Shown: positions 11,010-19,751 of the stretch, in pieces
How the letters are laid out: each line of letters begins with the position of its first letter
Position numbering within the stretch: position 1 is the stretch's first letter
Assembly (NCBI RefSeq): GCF_033441515.1
Contig: NZ_JAWQJT010000003.1
Location: 992,001-1,056,000, forward strand
Direction: 5' to 3'
Length of the DNA stretch: 64,000 nucleotides
Source of the DNA: Amycolatopsis solani
GTDB taxonomy: Bacteria > Actinomycetota > Actinomycetes > Mycobacteriales > Pseudonocardiaceae
Program-made: the position numbers and the translations under genes
The notes under the pieces: model-generated
The model's input: only the letters and a program-made list of their open reading frames with translations
Told to the model about the DNA's origin: nothing
Database searches by the model: none

Positions 11010-11024
11010 TGGAACACGTTCTAG
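11010..11024. promoter_or_regulatory. KstR-type operator upstream of cyp125
   Basis: TGGAACACGTTCTAG matches the KstR palindrome with one changed base in the left half. It lies 21 bp upstream of the chosen cyp125 start. Confidence 0.78.
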
Positions 11025-11097
11025 GTTGGATTGAAGCATACGGTGTTAACCAACGGAAGAGCGTTCAGTGAAACCTGTTAACTTGACCGATGACGGC

Positions 11098-11117
11098 AGG
11101 TGAGCGCACGCTCACCT
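11098..11117. promoter_or_regulatory. Perfect 9-bp inverted repeat between cyp125 and fadA5
   Basis: AGGTGAGCG-CA-CGCTCACCT is a perfect dyad with a 2-bp centre, midway in the 232-bp divergent promoter region. It is unrelated to the flanking KstR-type sites and has the size of a TetR- or GntR-type operator. Its binding protein is unknown. Confidence 0.5.
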
Positions 11118-11151
11118 CGCGAAGATCAAGATGACGCCACGCCTGGGGTGA

Positions 11152-12378
<1,227 letters not shown>

Positions 12379-12439
12379 CCCCCGGCGTTCCGTCATACCG
12401 CGCACAATGGCTTGCGCCGCTTGTGCTTCACTTCGATGC

Positions 12440-13237
12440 ATGATCTCGGAGAGCCGCTGCCCGGTTCAGGACGGGGAGCTCCTCGTCCGCCGCGGCGGCG
12501 AGGGCCCGGCGCTGCTGCTGATCCCCGGCGGTACCGGGGCGGGTGACTCCTACCGGGCGCTGGCGAAGCAGCTCTACGCGGATTACACGGTGATCACCTA
12601 CGACCGGCGCGGGCACTTCGGCAGCACGGACACCACCACCGGCCCGGTCCCGGTGTCGCTGCAGGCCGACGACGCGCTCGCGGTGCTCGGCCACGCGACC
12701 GACGGCCCGGCGCTGGTGTTCGGCACGAGCGCGGGCGCGCTGATCGGCCTCGACCTGGTCGCCCGCCACCCGGAGCGGGTGAGCGCCCTCGTCGCGCACG
12801 AACCCCCGGCGGTGCACCTGATGCCGGACGCGGGCGGCTGGCTCGAAGCGGCCGCGGAACAGGTCCGCCTGGCCCGCTCCGGCGAGCTGATGACCGCCGT
12901 GACGCGCTTCGCCGACGCGATCGCCGGCGCGGCGCTGCCCGACCTGCCGAACATCCGGCTGCCGCACGAGGCCGACTGGATCCGCCTGTTCGACCGCGAG
13001 CTGACGGAGTTCTTCGACTACCTGCCGGACCTGCGCGCCCTGCGCCGCGCGAGCACGGAGATCTTCCCGGTGGCGGGCGAAGGCAGCCGGGGCCGCTACC
13101 ACTACCAGCCGGCGAAGATCCTGGCGCTGGAACTGGGTTTGCCGTTCACGGAGGTCCCCGGCGCGCACCTGGCGCCGCAGCGGAACCCGGCGAAGTTCGC
13201 GGCCGCGTTGCGGGACCTGCTCAGCCCGGAGCTCTGA
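12440..13237 (+). CDS. Alpha/beta hydrolase
   Basis: The 265-residue alpha/beta hydrolase has a G-x-S-x-G elbow, GTSAGAL, within LVFGTSAGALIGLDLVARHPERV, and an oxyanion segment LLIPGGTGAGDSY. The C-terminal His is probably in VPGAHLAP. The substrate is not predictable. It follows fadA5 by 61 nt on the same strand and could be read through with it, but no steroid-specific signature is seen. The next gene, DUF2255, begins 7 nt after its stop. Confidence 0.8.
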   Translation: MISESRCPVQDGELLVRRGGEGPALLLIPGGTGAGDSYRALAKQLYADYTVITYDRRGHFGSTDTTTGPVPVSLQADDALAVLGHATDGPALVFGTSAGALIGLDLVARHPERVSALVAHEPPAVHLMPDAGGWLEAAAEQVRLARSGELMTAVTRFADAIAGAALPDLPNIRLPHEADWIRLFDRELTEFFDYLPDLRALRRASTEIFPVAGEGSRGRYHYQPAKILALELGLPFTEVPGAHLAPQRNPAKFAAALRDLLSPEL

Positions 13238-13244
13238 CGGCGCG

Positions 13245-13595
13245 GTGTGGGCACTGGACGAGCTGGCCCTCCTGGACGACGCCCGGGAGCTGGAGATCGC
13301 CGTCGGCTCGCGGCGGTGGACGCCGATCTGGGTCGTGTGCGCCGAGGGCAACGTCTACGTGCGGAGCTGGTACCGGCGGGACACCGGCTGGTTCGGCGAC
13401 GCGCTGCGCTCGCGCCGGGCCCGGATCCGCGTGCCCGGCCTGGCCGCCGAGGTGACCGTCGAAGACCTCGGTGCCGCGCCGGAGATCACCGCGGCGGTCG
13501 ACGCGGCCTACCGCGCCAAGTACCCCGGCGGCGGCACCGATGCCATGGTGACCCCCGAAGCCGCCGCGACCACCCTCCGGCTCGACCCGCGTTGA
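13245..13595 (+). CDS. DUF2255 family protein
   Basis: The 116-residue protein fits the DUF2255 family: an early ELEIAVGSRRWTPIWVVCAEGNVYVRSW strand pair and the middle RDTGWFGDALRS. The fold resembles small FMN/split-barrel proteins, but no function is known. GTG 13245 starts 7 nt after the hydrolase stop, so the two are likely translated from one transcript. It converges on the amidohydrolase gene with a 5-nt gap. Confidence 0.75.
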   Translation: MWALDELALLDDARELEIAVGSRRWTPIWVVCAEGNVYVRSWYRRDTGWFGDALRSRRARIRVPGLAAEVTVEDLGAAPEITAAVDAAYRAKYPGGGTDAMVTPEAAATTLRLDPR

Positions 13596-13600
13596 CGGCG

Positions 13601-14803
13601 TCAGACCACCCGCACGCCGTCCTTCCAGACCTCGCGGATGTTCGACGCCAGCGCCGGGAAGTCGTACGGGTCGCCCGACACCACCACCACGTCCGCGCGC
13701 AACCCCGGCTCGAGGCGGCCCAGTTCGCCGTCCAGGCCCATCAGGCGGGCCGCTGACGACGTCGTCGCCTCCAGGACGTCCGGTGGGGTCATGCCGCACG
13801 CTGCCATCAGGGCCAGTTCCTCGAGGTTCGTGCCGTGCGGGCCCACGCCGCTGTCGGTGCCCATCGCGATGCGTACGCCCGCCGCGTACGCGCGGCGGAC
13901 CGAGTCGCGGTGCACCTCCACCACTTCGCGGGCCTTGGCGACCACCGCCGACGGGAGGTCGACGCCGGCGTCGGCCGCGCGGACCACGTTGACCGGGGCG
14001 ATCAGGGTCGGGACCAGCCAGGTGCCGTGGCCGAGCATCAGCTCGATCGCCTCGTCGTCGAGGTAGATGCCGTGCTCGATGGAGCGGACGCCGGCGCGGA
14101 CCGCGTTCTTGATGCCCGCCGCGCCCTGGGCGTGGGCCATCACCGGGCGGCCCTGCATCGACGCCTCGGCGACCAGGACGTCCAGCTCCTCCGGGGTGAA
14201 CTGCGAGTGCCGCGGGTCGTCGCGCGGCGACAGCACGCCGCCGGTCGTGCACACCTTGAGGACGTCGGCGCCCGCACGCAGGAGCGTCCGGGCCACCCGG
14301 CGCATCTCGTCGGGGCCGTCGACCGTGGCGTCCGGGCGGCCCGGGTGCGGCACCAGCAGCGGCACGCACAGCCCGGACGGGTTCCAGCTGTCGCCGTGGC
14401 CGCCGGTCTGGCTGATCAGCCCGATCGAGATCTGCAGCCGCGGCCCGGGGATCAGCCCGTCGTCGACCGCCTGCTTGATGCCGAGGTCCGCGCCCGAGGC
14501 GTCCCGGACCGTCGTGATGCCCAGCCCGAGCGTCGCCCACAGGTTCCGCGCGGCTTCGTAGAACTGATACGAGAACGGCTTCTGCACGCGGGCCAGCAGC
14601 CCGAGGTCCGACACGGTCACGTGCACGTGGCAGTCGAACAGCCCGGGCAGCAGCACCGCGCCCGTGCAGTCGACGCCTTCGTCGCCGTCCAGATCCGTGC
14701 CGACGTCGACGATCCGGCCGTGTTCGACCACGACGTCCGCCGCCGCGGGCTCGGCGCCCGTGCCGTCGAAGACCGAACCACCGGTGAACACCGTGCGCGT
14801 CAC
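13601..14803 (-). CDS. Metal-dependent amidohydrolase (imidazolonepropionase/prolidase-like)
   Basis: The 400-residue amidohydrolase-superfamily enzyme has the metal ligands DCHVHVT, MAHAQG, SIEHGIYLDDEA and the catalytic Asp in MGTDSGVGPHG, plus the N-terminal beta-sandwich that begins TRTVFTGGSVFDGTG. Family members hydrolyse cyclic amides or Xaa-Pro dipeptides. GTG 14803 overlaps the symporter stop codon. It is the last gene of a four-gene unit (M20 hydrolase, DUF3311, symporter, amidohydrolase), which suggests uptake and hydrolysis of a peptide-like or N-acyl compound. Confidence 0.85.
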   Translation of the reverse strand: MTRTVFTGGSVFDGTGAEPAAADVVVEHGRIVDVGTDLDGDEGVDCTGAVLLPGLFDCHVHVTVSDLGLLARVQKPFSYQFYEAARNLWATLGLGITTVRDASGADLGIKQAVDDGLIPGPRLQISIGLISQTGGHGDSWNPSGLCVPLLVPHPGRPDATVDGPDEMRRVARTLLRAGADVLKVCTTGGVLSPRDDPRHSQFTPEELDVLVAEASMQGRPVMAHAQGAAGIKNAVRAGVRSIEHGIYLDDEAIELMLGHGTWLVPTLIAPVNVVRAADAGVDLPSAVVAKAREVVEVHRDSVRRAYAAGVRIAMGTDSGVGPHGTNLEELALMAACGMTPPDVLEATTSSAARLMGLDGELGRLEPGLRADVVVVSGDPYDFPALASNIREVWKDGVRVV

Positions 14804-16215
14804 GCCGCCTCCACGAGAGATGTCTGCCGCCGCGCCACGAGCGCGGCCACTGCGAGGACGACGACGTTGACGCCGAGCCCGACCAGGCCCACGTTGACGG
14901 TGCCGACCAAATGAGTGTCCACAAAGGTCAGCCAGATCACCACGAGCTCGCCGGCGATCAGCCCGGCGAACACCGGGCCCTTGCCGACCGGTACGCGCCG
15001 CAGGAACCCGAGCAGGTTGGCCGGGGCCAGCTGGACCGAGCCCGAATAGGTGAGCAGCAGCAGGTTGGCCAGCAGATCCGGCCGGAAGATGCCGAGCACG
15101 AGGGCAAGGGTACTCGCGAGCACAACCGTGCCGTGGTTGATCCAGAACTGCTTGCGGCCGCTCGAGACACGGACTATGTTGCGCGCCACCAGCGACGAGA
15201 TGCCGATCAGGATCCCGGCGGCCGGGACCATCGCGGTGGCCGTCGCGGCGACCACGATGACGCCGGTGACCCAAGGCGGCAGCGCGTCCTTCGAGAGCGT
15301 CAGCAATACGCCGTTCGGATCACTGCCCTTGGGCACCACGATGATCGCGGCGAACCCCACGATCATCGGCAGCAGCAGGCACAGCTCGTACACCGGCATC
15401 CAGGTGTAGTTGCGCCGCAGCACCTTCGGGTCGCGCGCGGACATCAGCGCCGGCCACGAGTGCGGCAGCGTCATCAGCCCGACGCCGATCGCGCTGACCA
15501 GCATGCTCGTCACGAACCAGACGTGGTCGTTCGCTCCACTGTGGACGATCAGCTTCTCCGGGTGCAGCTGCTCGATCTTGTGGAACACGCCGCTGATCCC
15601 GCCGGCGAAGTGCGTCGGCACGGCGATGATCAGCACCACCAGCGCGACCAGCATGATCCCGTCCTTGAAGTAGGACGTCGCCGCGACGCCGCGCAGCCCG
15701 GCCCACAGCACGAACGCGACCACCAGCACGCTGCCCGCGACCATGCTCAGCGTCCCGGACGCGGTGTCGCCGGTCACCAGCCGGACGATCAGGCCGAGCC
15801 CGGTGATCTGCAGCTGCAGGTACGGCAGCACGAACACGACGCCCAGCACCGCCGACAGCGTCCCCAGCGCCCGGCTGGAGTAGCGGTCCTCCAGGAAGTC
15901 GCCCTGGGTGAGGTAACCGCGCTCTTTGCCCAGCGTCCACAGGCGTTTCGCGAGGAAGAACAGCACGACGTAGGCGATCGGCACGTACGGCAGCGCGTAC
16001 ATCGCCGCGACGCCGCCGGAGAACGCCAGGCCCGCCATGCCGAGGAAGGTGAAGGTGGTGAAAACCTCGCCCGCCTGCAGGAACCACATGGTGAGCGCGC
16101 CGAAGCGGCGCCCGCCGACGGTCCATTCGGCGAGGTCGGCGACCGGCTTGCGGCGGCCGACGAAGCCGAGGACGCCGATCAGCACGATGCCCACCAGCGT
16201 GAAGGTGAGGATCAC
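14800..16215 (-). CDS. Sodium:solute symporter family transporter
   Basis: The 471-residue membrane protein belongs to the sodium:solute symporter (SSS) family. It has about 13 hydrophobic segments and the family signature region around GYLTQGDFLEDRYSSRALG. It would import a small solute with Na+ or H+. Translation is coupled: GTG 16215 overlaps the TGA of the upstream DUF3311 gene, and its own stop overlaps the amidohydrolase start. SSS transporters with a DUF3311 partner are common in actinobacteria. The substrate is inferred to match the adjacent hydrolases. Confidence 0.88.
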   Translation of the reverse strand: MILTFTLVGIVLIGVLGFVGRRKPVADLAEWTVGGRRFGALTMWFLQAGEVFTTFTFLGMAGLAFSGGVAAMYALPYVPIAYVVLFFLAKRLWTLGKERGYLTQGDFLEDRYSSRALGTLSAVLGVVFVLPYLQLQITGLGLIVRLVTGDTASGTLSMVAGSVLVVAFVLWAGLRGVAATSYFKDGIMLVALVVLIIAVPTHFAGGISGVFHKIEQLHPEKLIVHSGANDHVWFVTSMLVSAIGVGLMTLPHSWPALMSARDPKVLRRNYTWMPVYELCLLLPMIVGFAAIIVVPKGSDPNGVLLTLSKDALPPWVTGVIVVAATATAMVPAAGILIGISSLVARNIVRVSSGRKQFWINHGTVVLASTLALVLGIFRPDLLANLLLLTYSGSVQLAPANLLGFLRRVPVGKGPVFAGLIAGELVVIWLTFVDTHLVGTVNVGLVGLGVNVVVLAVAALVARRQTSLVEAA

Positions 16216-16418
16216 GAGTCTTCCTCCCGGTCGCGCAGCAGGCGTTCGGACAGCAGCAAGGCCGGGGTGAACATGAGGCACCAGAACGCGCCCCACACGA
16301 CCATCCGCGGCAGCCCGAGCCACAGCCCGGTGGTGTTGACGAACGGCAGGAACGGCATCAGGACCAGCGCGACGACCGGGAGCAGCGGGGGCCAGTGGTA
16401 GCTGCGCACGAACGTCAC
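16212..16418 (-). CDS. DUF3311 small membrane protein, symporter partner
   Basis: The 68-residue protein has two predicted membrane helices (VALVLMPFLPFV and MVVWGAFWCLMFTPALLL) and a charged tail RLLRDREEDS. DUF3311 genes typically lie immediately upstream of SSS symporter genes, as here, and the product is probably an accessory subunit. Both ends overlap neighbours: its GTG lies in the end of the M20 gene and its stop in the symporter start. Confidence 0.85.
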   Translation of the reverse strand: MTFVRSYHWPPLLPVVALVLMPFLPFVNTTGLWLGLPRMVVWGAFWCLMFTPALLLSERLLRDREEDS

Positions 16419-17608
16419 CCGGCCAGGAGCCCGAGGCGGCGGACGGCGAGTTCGGCCAGCAGCGCGGCGCCGTCGCCGAGCACGCCGTCGTCGAAGCGGG
16501 CGCGCGGCGAATGGTTGTCCGGCGCGGATTCCGGGTCGCCCGGGCAGGCGCCGAGGAAGAGGTACGCGCCCGGAACGCGTTCGAGCACCCGGGAGAAGTC
16601 CTCCGAACCGGTGATCGGATCGGCCATCTCGGTGAACCGCTCTTCGCCGAAGACGTCACGGATGGTGTCGGCGACGAAGTCGTACGCGGCGGCGTCGTTG
16701 ACCGTCGCGGGGTACTCCGGTTCGTAGGTGACTTCGATGTCGAGGCCGTGCGCCTGGGCGATGCCGCGGCAGACCTGGACCGCGCGCTCCCCCACCCGCG
16801 CCGCGACCTCCGGCGAGAACGACCGCAGCGTGGCTTCGAACGCCGCGTCGTCCGGGATGATGTTGCGCCGGGTGCCGGCGTGGAACGTCCCGACCGTGAC
16901 GACGACCGGGTCGAAGACGTCGAAGGAGCGCGTGACCATCGTCTGCAGCGCGGTCACCATCTCGCAGGCGGCCGGGATCGGGTCGCGGGCGTCGTGCGGG
17001 GACGAGCCGTGGCCGCCGTCGCCGAGCACGCGCACCGCGAGGGCGCCCGACGCCGCCATCAGCGTGCCCGGGCGGGCGACGAAGTGGCCCTTCGCGTAGC
17101 TCGCGGCCGAGACGTGCAGGCCGTACGCGGCGTCGGCGTGCTTGCCGGACGCGGTCAGCACGCCCTCCTCGATCATGTGGCCGGCGCCGTCCCAGCCTTC
17201 TTCGCCGGGCTGGAACATGAAGACGACGTCGCCGGGCAGGTCGTCCTTGCGGGCGGCGAGCAGCCGGGCCGCGCCGACCAGACCCGCGGTGTGCAGGTCG
17301 TGGCCGCAGGCGTGCATGGCGCCGTCGAGGGTCGAGCTGAACTCCTCGCCGCTGGCCTCGGTGACCGGGAGCGCGTCCATGTCGCCGCGCAGAAGCACCG
17401 TTCCGCCGGGCTTGCCGCCGCGGAGGACGGCGGTGATCGACGACAGGTTCTTGCCGAGGCTGACTTCGAGGGGCAGGCCGTCCAGCGCCGCGAGCACCCG
17501 TTCCTGGGTGCGGGGCAGGTGGAGGCCGATCTCGGGGATGCGGTGCAGGTCGCGGCGGAGGGCGACCAGATCGTCGAGCAGGGCGGCGGCGTCCGAGCGC
17601 AGGGTCAT
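16415..17608 (-). CDS. M20 family amidohydrolase (hippurate/N-acyl amino acid hydrolase type)
   Basis: The 397-residue di-metal hydrolase resembles IAA-amino acid/hippurate hydrolases. The metal-binding residues are in MHACGHDLHTAG (Cys and His), FQPGEEGWDGAG (Glu pair), YGLHVSAAS and the C-terminal DNHSPRARFDDG. A dimerisation lid spans roughly 180-290. ATG 17608 gives the normal start MTLRSDAAALLDDLVALRRDLHRIPE. It heads the operon with DUF3311, symporter and amidohydrolase and is divergent from an Lrp-type regulator 56 nt away. Confidence 0.9.
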   Translation of the reverse strand: MTLRSDAAALLDDLVALRRDLHRIPEIGLHLPRTQERVLAALDGLPLEVSLGKNLSSITAVLRGGKPGGTVLLRGDMDALPVTEASGEEFSSTLDGAMHACGHDLHTAGLVGAARLLAARKDDLPGDVVFMFQPGEEGWDGAGHMIEEGVLTASGKHADAAYGLHVSAASYAKGHFVARPGTLMAASGALAVRVLGDGGHGSSPHDARDPIPAACEMVTALQTMVTRSFDVFDPVVVTVGTFHAGTRRNIIPDDAAFEATLRSFSPEVAARVGERAVQVCRGIAQAHGLDIEVTYEPEYPATVNDAAAYDFVADTIRDVFGEERFTEMADPITGSEDFSRVLERVPGAYLFLGACPGDPESAPDNHSPRARFDDGVLGDGAALLAELAVRRLGLLAG

Positions 17609-17664
17609 CCGCAGATCATGCAAGTGTCGAGCACAATGGCCGGGGAAAAACACCGGAACCACCG

Positions 17665-18729
17665 ATGCGGGGCCCGATGAGCGAAGAATCCGCCATGTTG
17701 GCCGAGCAGGACCTCAAACTGGTCGACGCGCTCCAGGCCGCGCCGCGGGCGTCCTGGTCGACGCTCGGCCAGGCGCTCGGCCTGGGTGCGGTGACCGCCG
17801 CCCGGCGCTGGGACGCCCTCGTCGACCGCGGCGACGCGTGGCTGACCGCGTACGTCGGCGGCGAACTGACCGCGCAGCTGTCGCTGGCGTTCGTAGAGAT
17901 CGACTGCGAGCCCGGGGCCGTGCTGTCGGTGGCGTCCGCGCTGGCTGCGGACCCGCGCGTGGCCACTGTCGAGTACCTGGCCGGGCCGTGCGACCTGCTC
18001 GCGCACGTCGTCGCGCCGACGGTGCGCGAGCTGGGCGCGCACGTGCCCGCGGTGCCCGGCGTGGTGCGGACGCGGACGGTGCTGTCCCCGCGGATGTTCA
18101 CCGAAGGCAGCCGCTGGCGGGTGCGGGCGATTTCGCCGGGCCAGCGCGAGGCCCTTTCGGCGAAGCCGGCTCGCCACCGCGCGCCCTTGCGCTTCGGCGA
18201 CACGGACCGGGCGCTGATCCTGGCGCTGGGCGCGGACGCCCGCGCGTCGGCGGCGTCGCTGGCGGCTTCGCTGGGCGTCGGGGCCACGACCGTCCGGCGG
18301 CGGCTGGACACGCTGCTCGGGCGCGGCGCGATCCGCATCCGCTGCGAGATCGCCCGGTCGGCCTCACCGGCGCCGGTGACGGTGACGCTGTGGCTGCGGG
18401 TCCCGCCGGACAAGCTGGAGACGACGGCGCGGTCCTTGGCGATGCTGCCGGAGGTCCGCATGTGCGCGGCGCTGACCGGGGCGGCGAACCTGATGCTGGT
18501 GCTGTGGCTGCCGTCCCACCACGACACGGTGGCGGTGGAGGCGCTCCTGGCGGCGAAGCTGCCGTGGCTGGAGATCACCGGCCGGGCGGTGACGCTGCGG
18601 AGCGTGAAGCTGATGGGCCGCCTGCTCGACGCGTCGGGCCGCGGAACGGGGCGGGTGCCGCTGGACTTCTGGGCCGCGGCCCCCGTGCCGGAGCACGGGG
18701 ACCGCAGCGGGGACCGGCCCGGAGGATGA
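17665..18729 (+). CDS. Double-module Lrp/AsnC family transcriptional regulator
   Basis: The 354-residue protein contains two consecutive AsnC-type winged-helix modules, each followed by a ligand-binding-like region (HTH near residues 15-65 and 180-230), so one chain mimics a dimer. Such fused Lrp proteins usually respond to amino acids or related metabolites. It is divergent from the M20/symporter operon with a short gap, so it is the likely regulator of that operon. ATG 17665 is listed; ATG 17677 (MSEESAML) and 17695 are possible. The first repeated hairpin of the downstream region overlaps its stop codon. Confidence 0.85.
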   Translation: MRGPMSEESAMLAEQDLKLVDALQAAPRASWSTLGQALGLGAVTAARRWDALVDRGDAWLTAYVGGELTAQLSLAFVEIDCEPGAVLSVASALAADPRVATVEYLAGPCDLLAHVVAPTVRELGAHVPAVPGVVRTRTVLSPRMFTEGSRWRVRAISPGQREALSAKPARHRAPLRFGDTDRALILALGADARASAASLAASLGVGATTVRRRLDTLLGRGAIRIRCEIARSASPAPVTVTLWLRVPPDKLETTARSLAMLPEVRMCAALTGAANLMLVLWLPSHHDTVAVEALLAAKLPWLEITGRAVTLRSVKLMGRLLDASGRGTGRVPLDFWAAAPVPEHGDRSGDRPGG

Positions 18730-18760
18730 GGGGGGTGAGGTGGAGGGAAGCATCCACCGG
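18719..18760. repeat. G-rich-loop hairpin 1
   Basis: Arms CCGGAGGATG (18719-18728) and CATCCACCGG (18751-18760) pair with one A-A mismatch. The loop contains GGTGAGGTGGAGGGAAG, shared with three other hairpins downstream. The left arm contains the stop codon of the Lrp-type gene, so it may also act in termination. Confidence 0.65.
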
Positions 18761-18880
18761 ACCGGGCTTCGGGGAGCTGCTCGGGAGCGGCTCGATCGCG
18801 GCTGGGCGAACGGTTCGGAGGGCGGGAAACCGGCCGGGTGAGCCGAGGGGCGGCTACCGGCCGGTGGGGATCGCGGGGCC

Positions 18881-19294
18881 AGAGTGGATTCGCGTGCCGG
18901 GGCCGGGTCCTGTGAGCCGGAGCGGGCTCACTTGCCGGGGGCGGAACTTGCGAGCCGGAGCAGATTCGCTTGCCGGGGGCGGATCTTGTGAGCCGGAGCG
19001 GAATCGCTCGCCACGGCGGATCTTGCGAGCCGGGGGCGGATTCGCTTGCCGGGAGGCGGGCTGCTGCCAACCGGAGCGGACTCGCTCGCCAGGGCGGAAC
19101 TTGCGAGTCGGGCGCGGATTCAGTTGTCGGGAGCCAACTCCTGCCAGCCGGAGCGGAATCACGTGCTGCTGGCGGACCTTGCGAGCCGGAGCCAACACGC
19201 CTGCCGGGAGCCGGCTCCTGCCAACCGGAGCGGACTCAGGGCTGCGGGCAGTCCTGCGAATCGGAGCGGATTCGCGTGCCGGAGCCGGTTTCTC
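18881..19294. repeat. Degenerate tandem array of about 11 units of 36-41 bp
   Basis: Units begin near 18881, 18922, 18960, 18998, 19035, 19076, 19113, 19153, 19191, 19230 and 19266. A typical unit opens GCGGATTCGCTTGCCGG, continues GGGCGGATCTTGCG and ends AGCCGGA. Two sub-types alternate: units ending TTGCGAGCCGGA and units ending TGCCAACCGGA. The period is not a multiple of three, so the array is not coding. Confidence 0.8.
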
Positions 19295-19351
19295 AGTTAC
19301 CCGGTCCCCTACCTCGCGGGCGGGGGTGAGCTGTGGGGCGGAGTCCCGGCG

Positions 19352-19393
19352 CCGGTGGACGTGGGGGTGAGGTGGAGGGAAGACGTCCACCGG
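19352..19393. repeat. G-rich-loop hairpin 2
   Basis: Perfect 11-bp arms CCGGTGGACGT (19352-19362) and ACGTCCACCGG (19383-19393) enclose a 20-nt loop containing GGTGAGGTGGAGGGAAG. Confidence 0.75.
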
Positions 19394-19485
19394 GCCGGAA
19401 CTCGCGGGGGCGGGAGCGACTCCCGCCGGTTCCTCCTTCGCTGACCCGGCTGAGCCGGATCGGGGTGGGGGTGGGGATTCCCGGC

Positions 19486-19529
19486 CCGGTGGACTGGGGG
19501 GGGTGAGGTGGAGGGAAGACGTCCACCGG
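19486..19529. repeat. G-rich-loop hairpin 3
   Basis: Perfect 9-bp arms CCGGTGGAC (19486-19494) and GTCCACCGG (19521-19529) enclose a 26-nt loop with a run of G and the shared GGTGAGGTGGAGGGAAG. Confidence 0.72.
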
Positions 19530-19590
19530 ACCGGGGTTCGGGGCGCGGGACCCGGGGGGCCCGCGGTTCTTCGGGGGTGGTGCCACCGCC

Positions 19591-19635
19591 CCGGCGGACC
19601 GAAAGGGGGGTGAGGTGGAGGGAAGGGTCCGCCGG
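19591..19635. repeat. G-rich-loop hairpin 4
   Basis: Perfect 10-bp arms CCGGCGGACC (19591-19600) and GGTCCGCCGG (19626-19635) enclose a 25-nt loop with GGTGAGGTGGAGGGAAG. Compared with hairpins 2 and 3, both sides of the stem changed together (T to C on the left, A to G on the right). Confidence 0.72.
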
Positions 19636-19751
19636 GCCGGGGTTCAGGGGGACGGCCGAAGGTCACCGTCGCGAGTGGACTCCCGTCGGACCGCGCTCAC
19701 CGGAGGCGGTGAGCACCACGCCGGTGAGCGCGGTTCGTCGGGATTCCCCTG

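Larger units (their letters stand above)
18730..19751. other. 1 kb non-coding region with structured repeats
   Basis: No convincing gene is seen between the Lrp-type regulator and the convergent DUF1996 gene. Reading frames here are broken by a 37-41 bp repeat period and have no homology that can be recognised. The region holds a degenerate tandem array (18881-19294) and four hairpins with a common loop sequence. Confidence 0.75.

Noticed and set aside
18881..19294. CRISPR-like regular repeats
   Set aside because: The units are contiguous and degenerate, with no unique spacers and no cas genes nearby.
17142..19370. A plus-strand frame of 742 codons across the Lrp gene and repeat array
   Set aside because: It is antisense to the M20 gene, out of frame with the well-supported Lrp gene, and consists of repeat-derived residues at its end.
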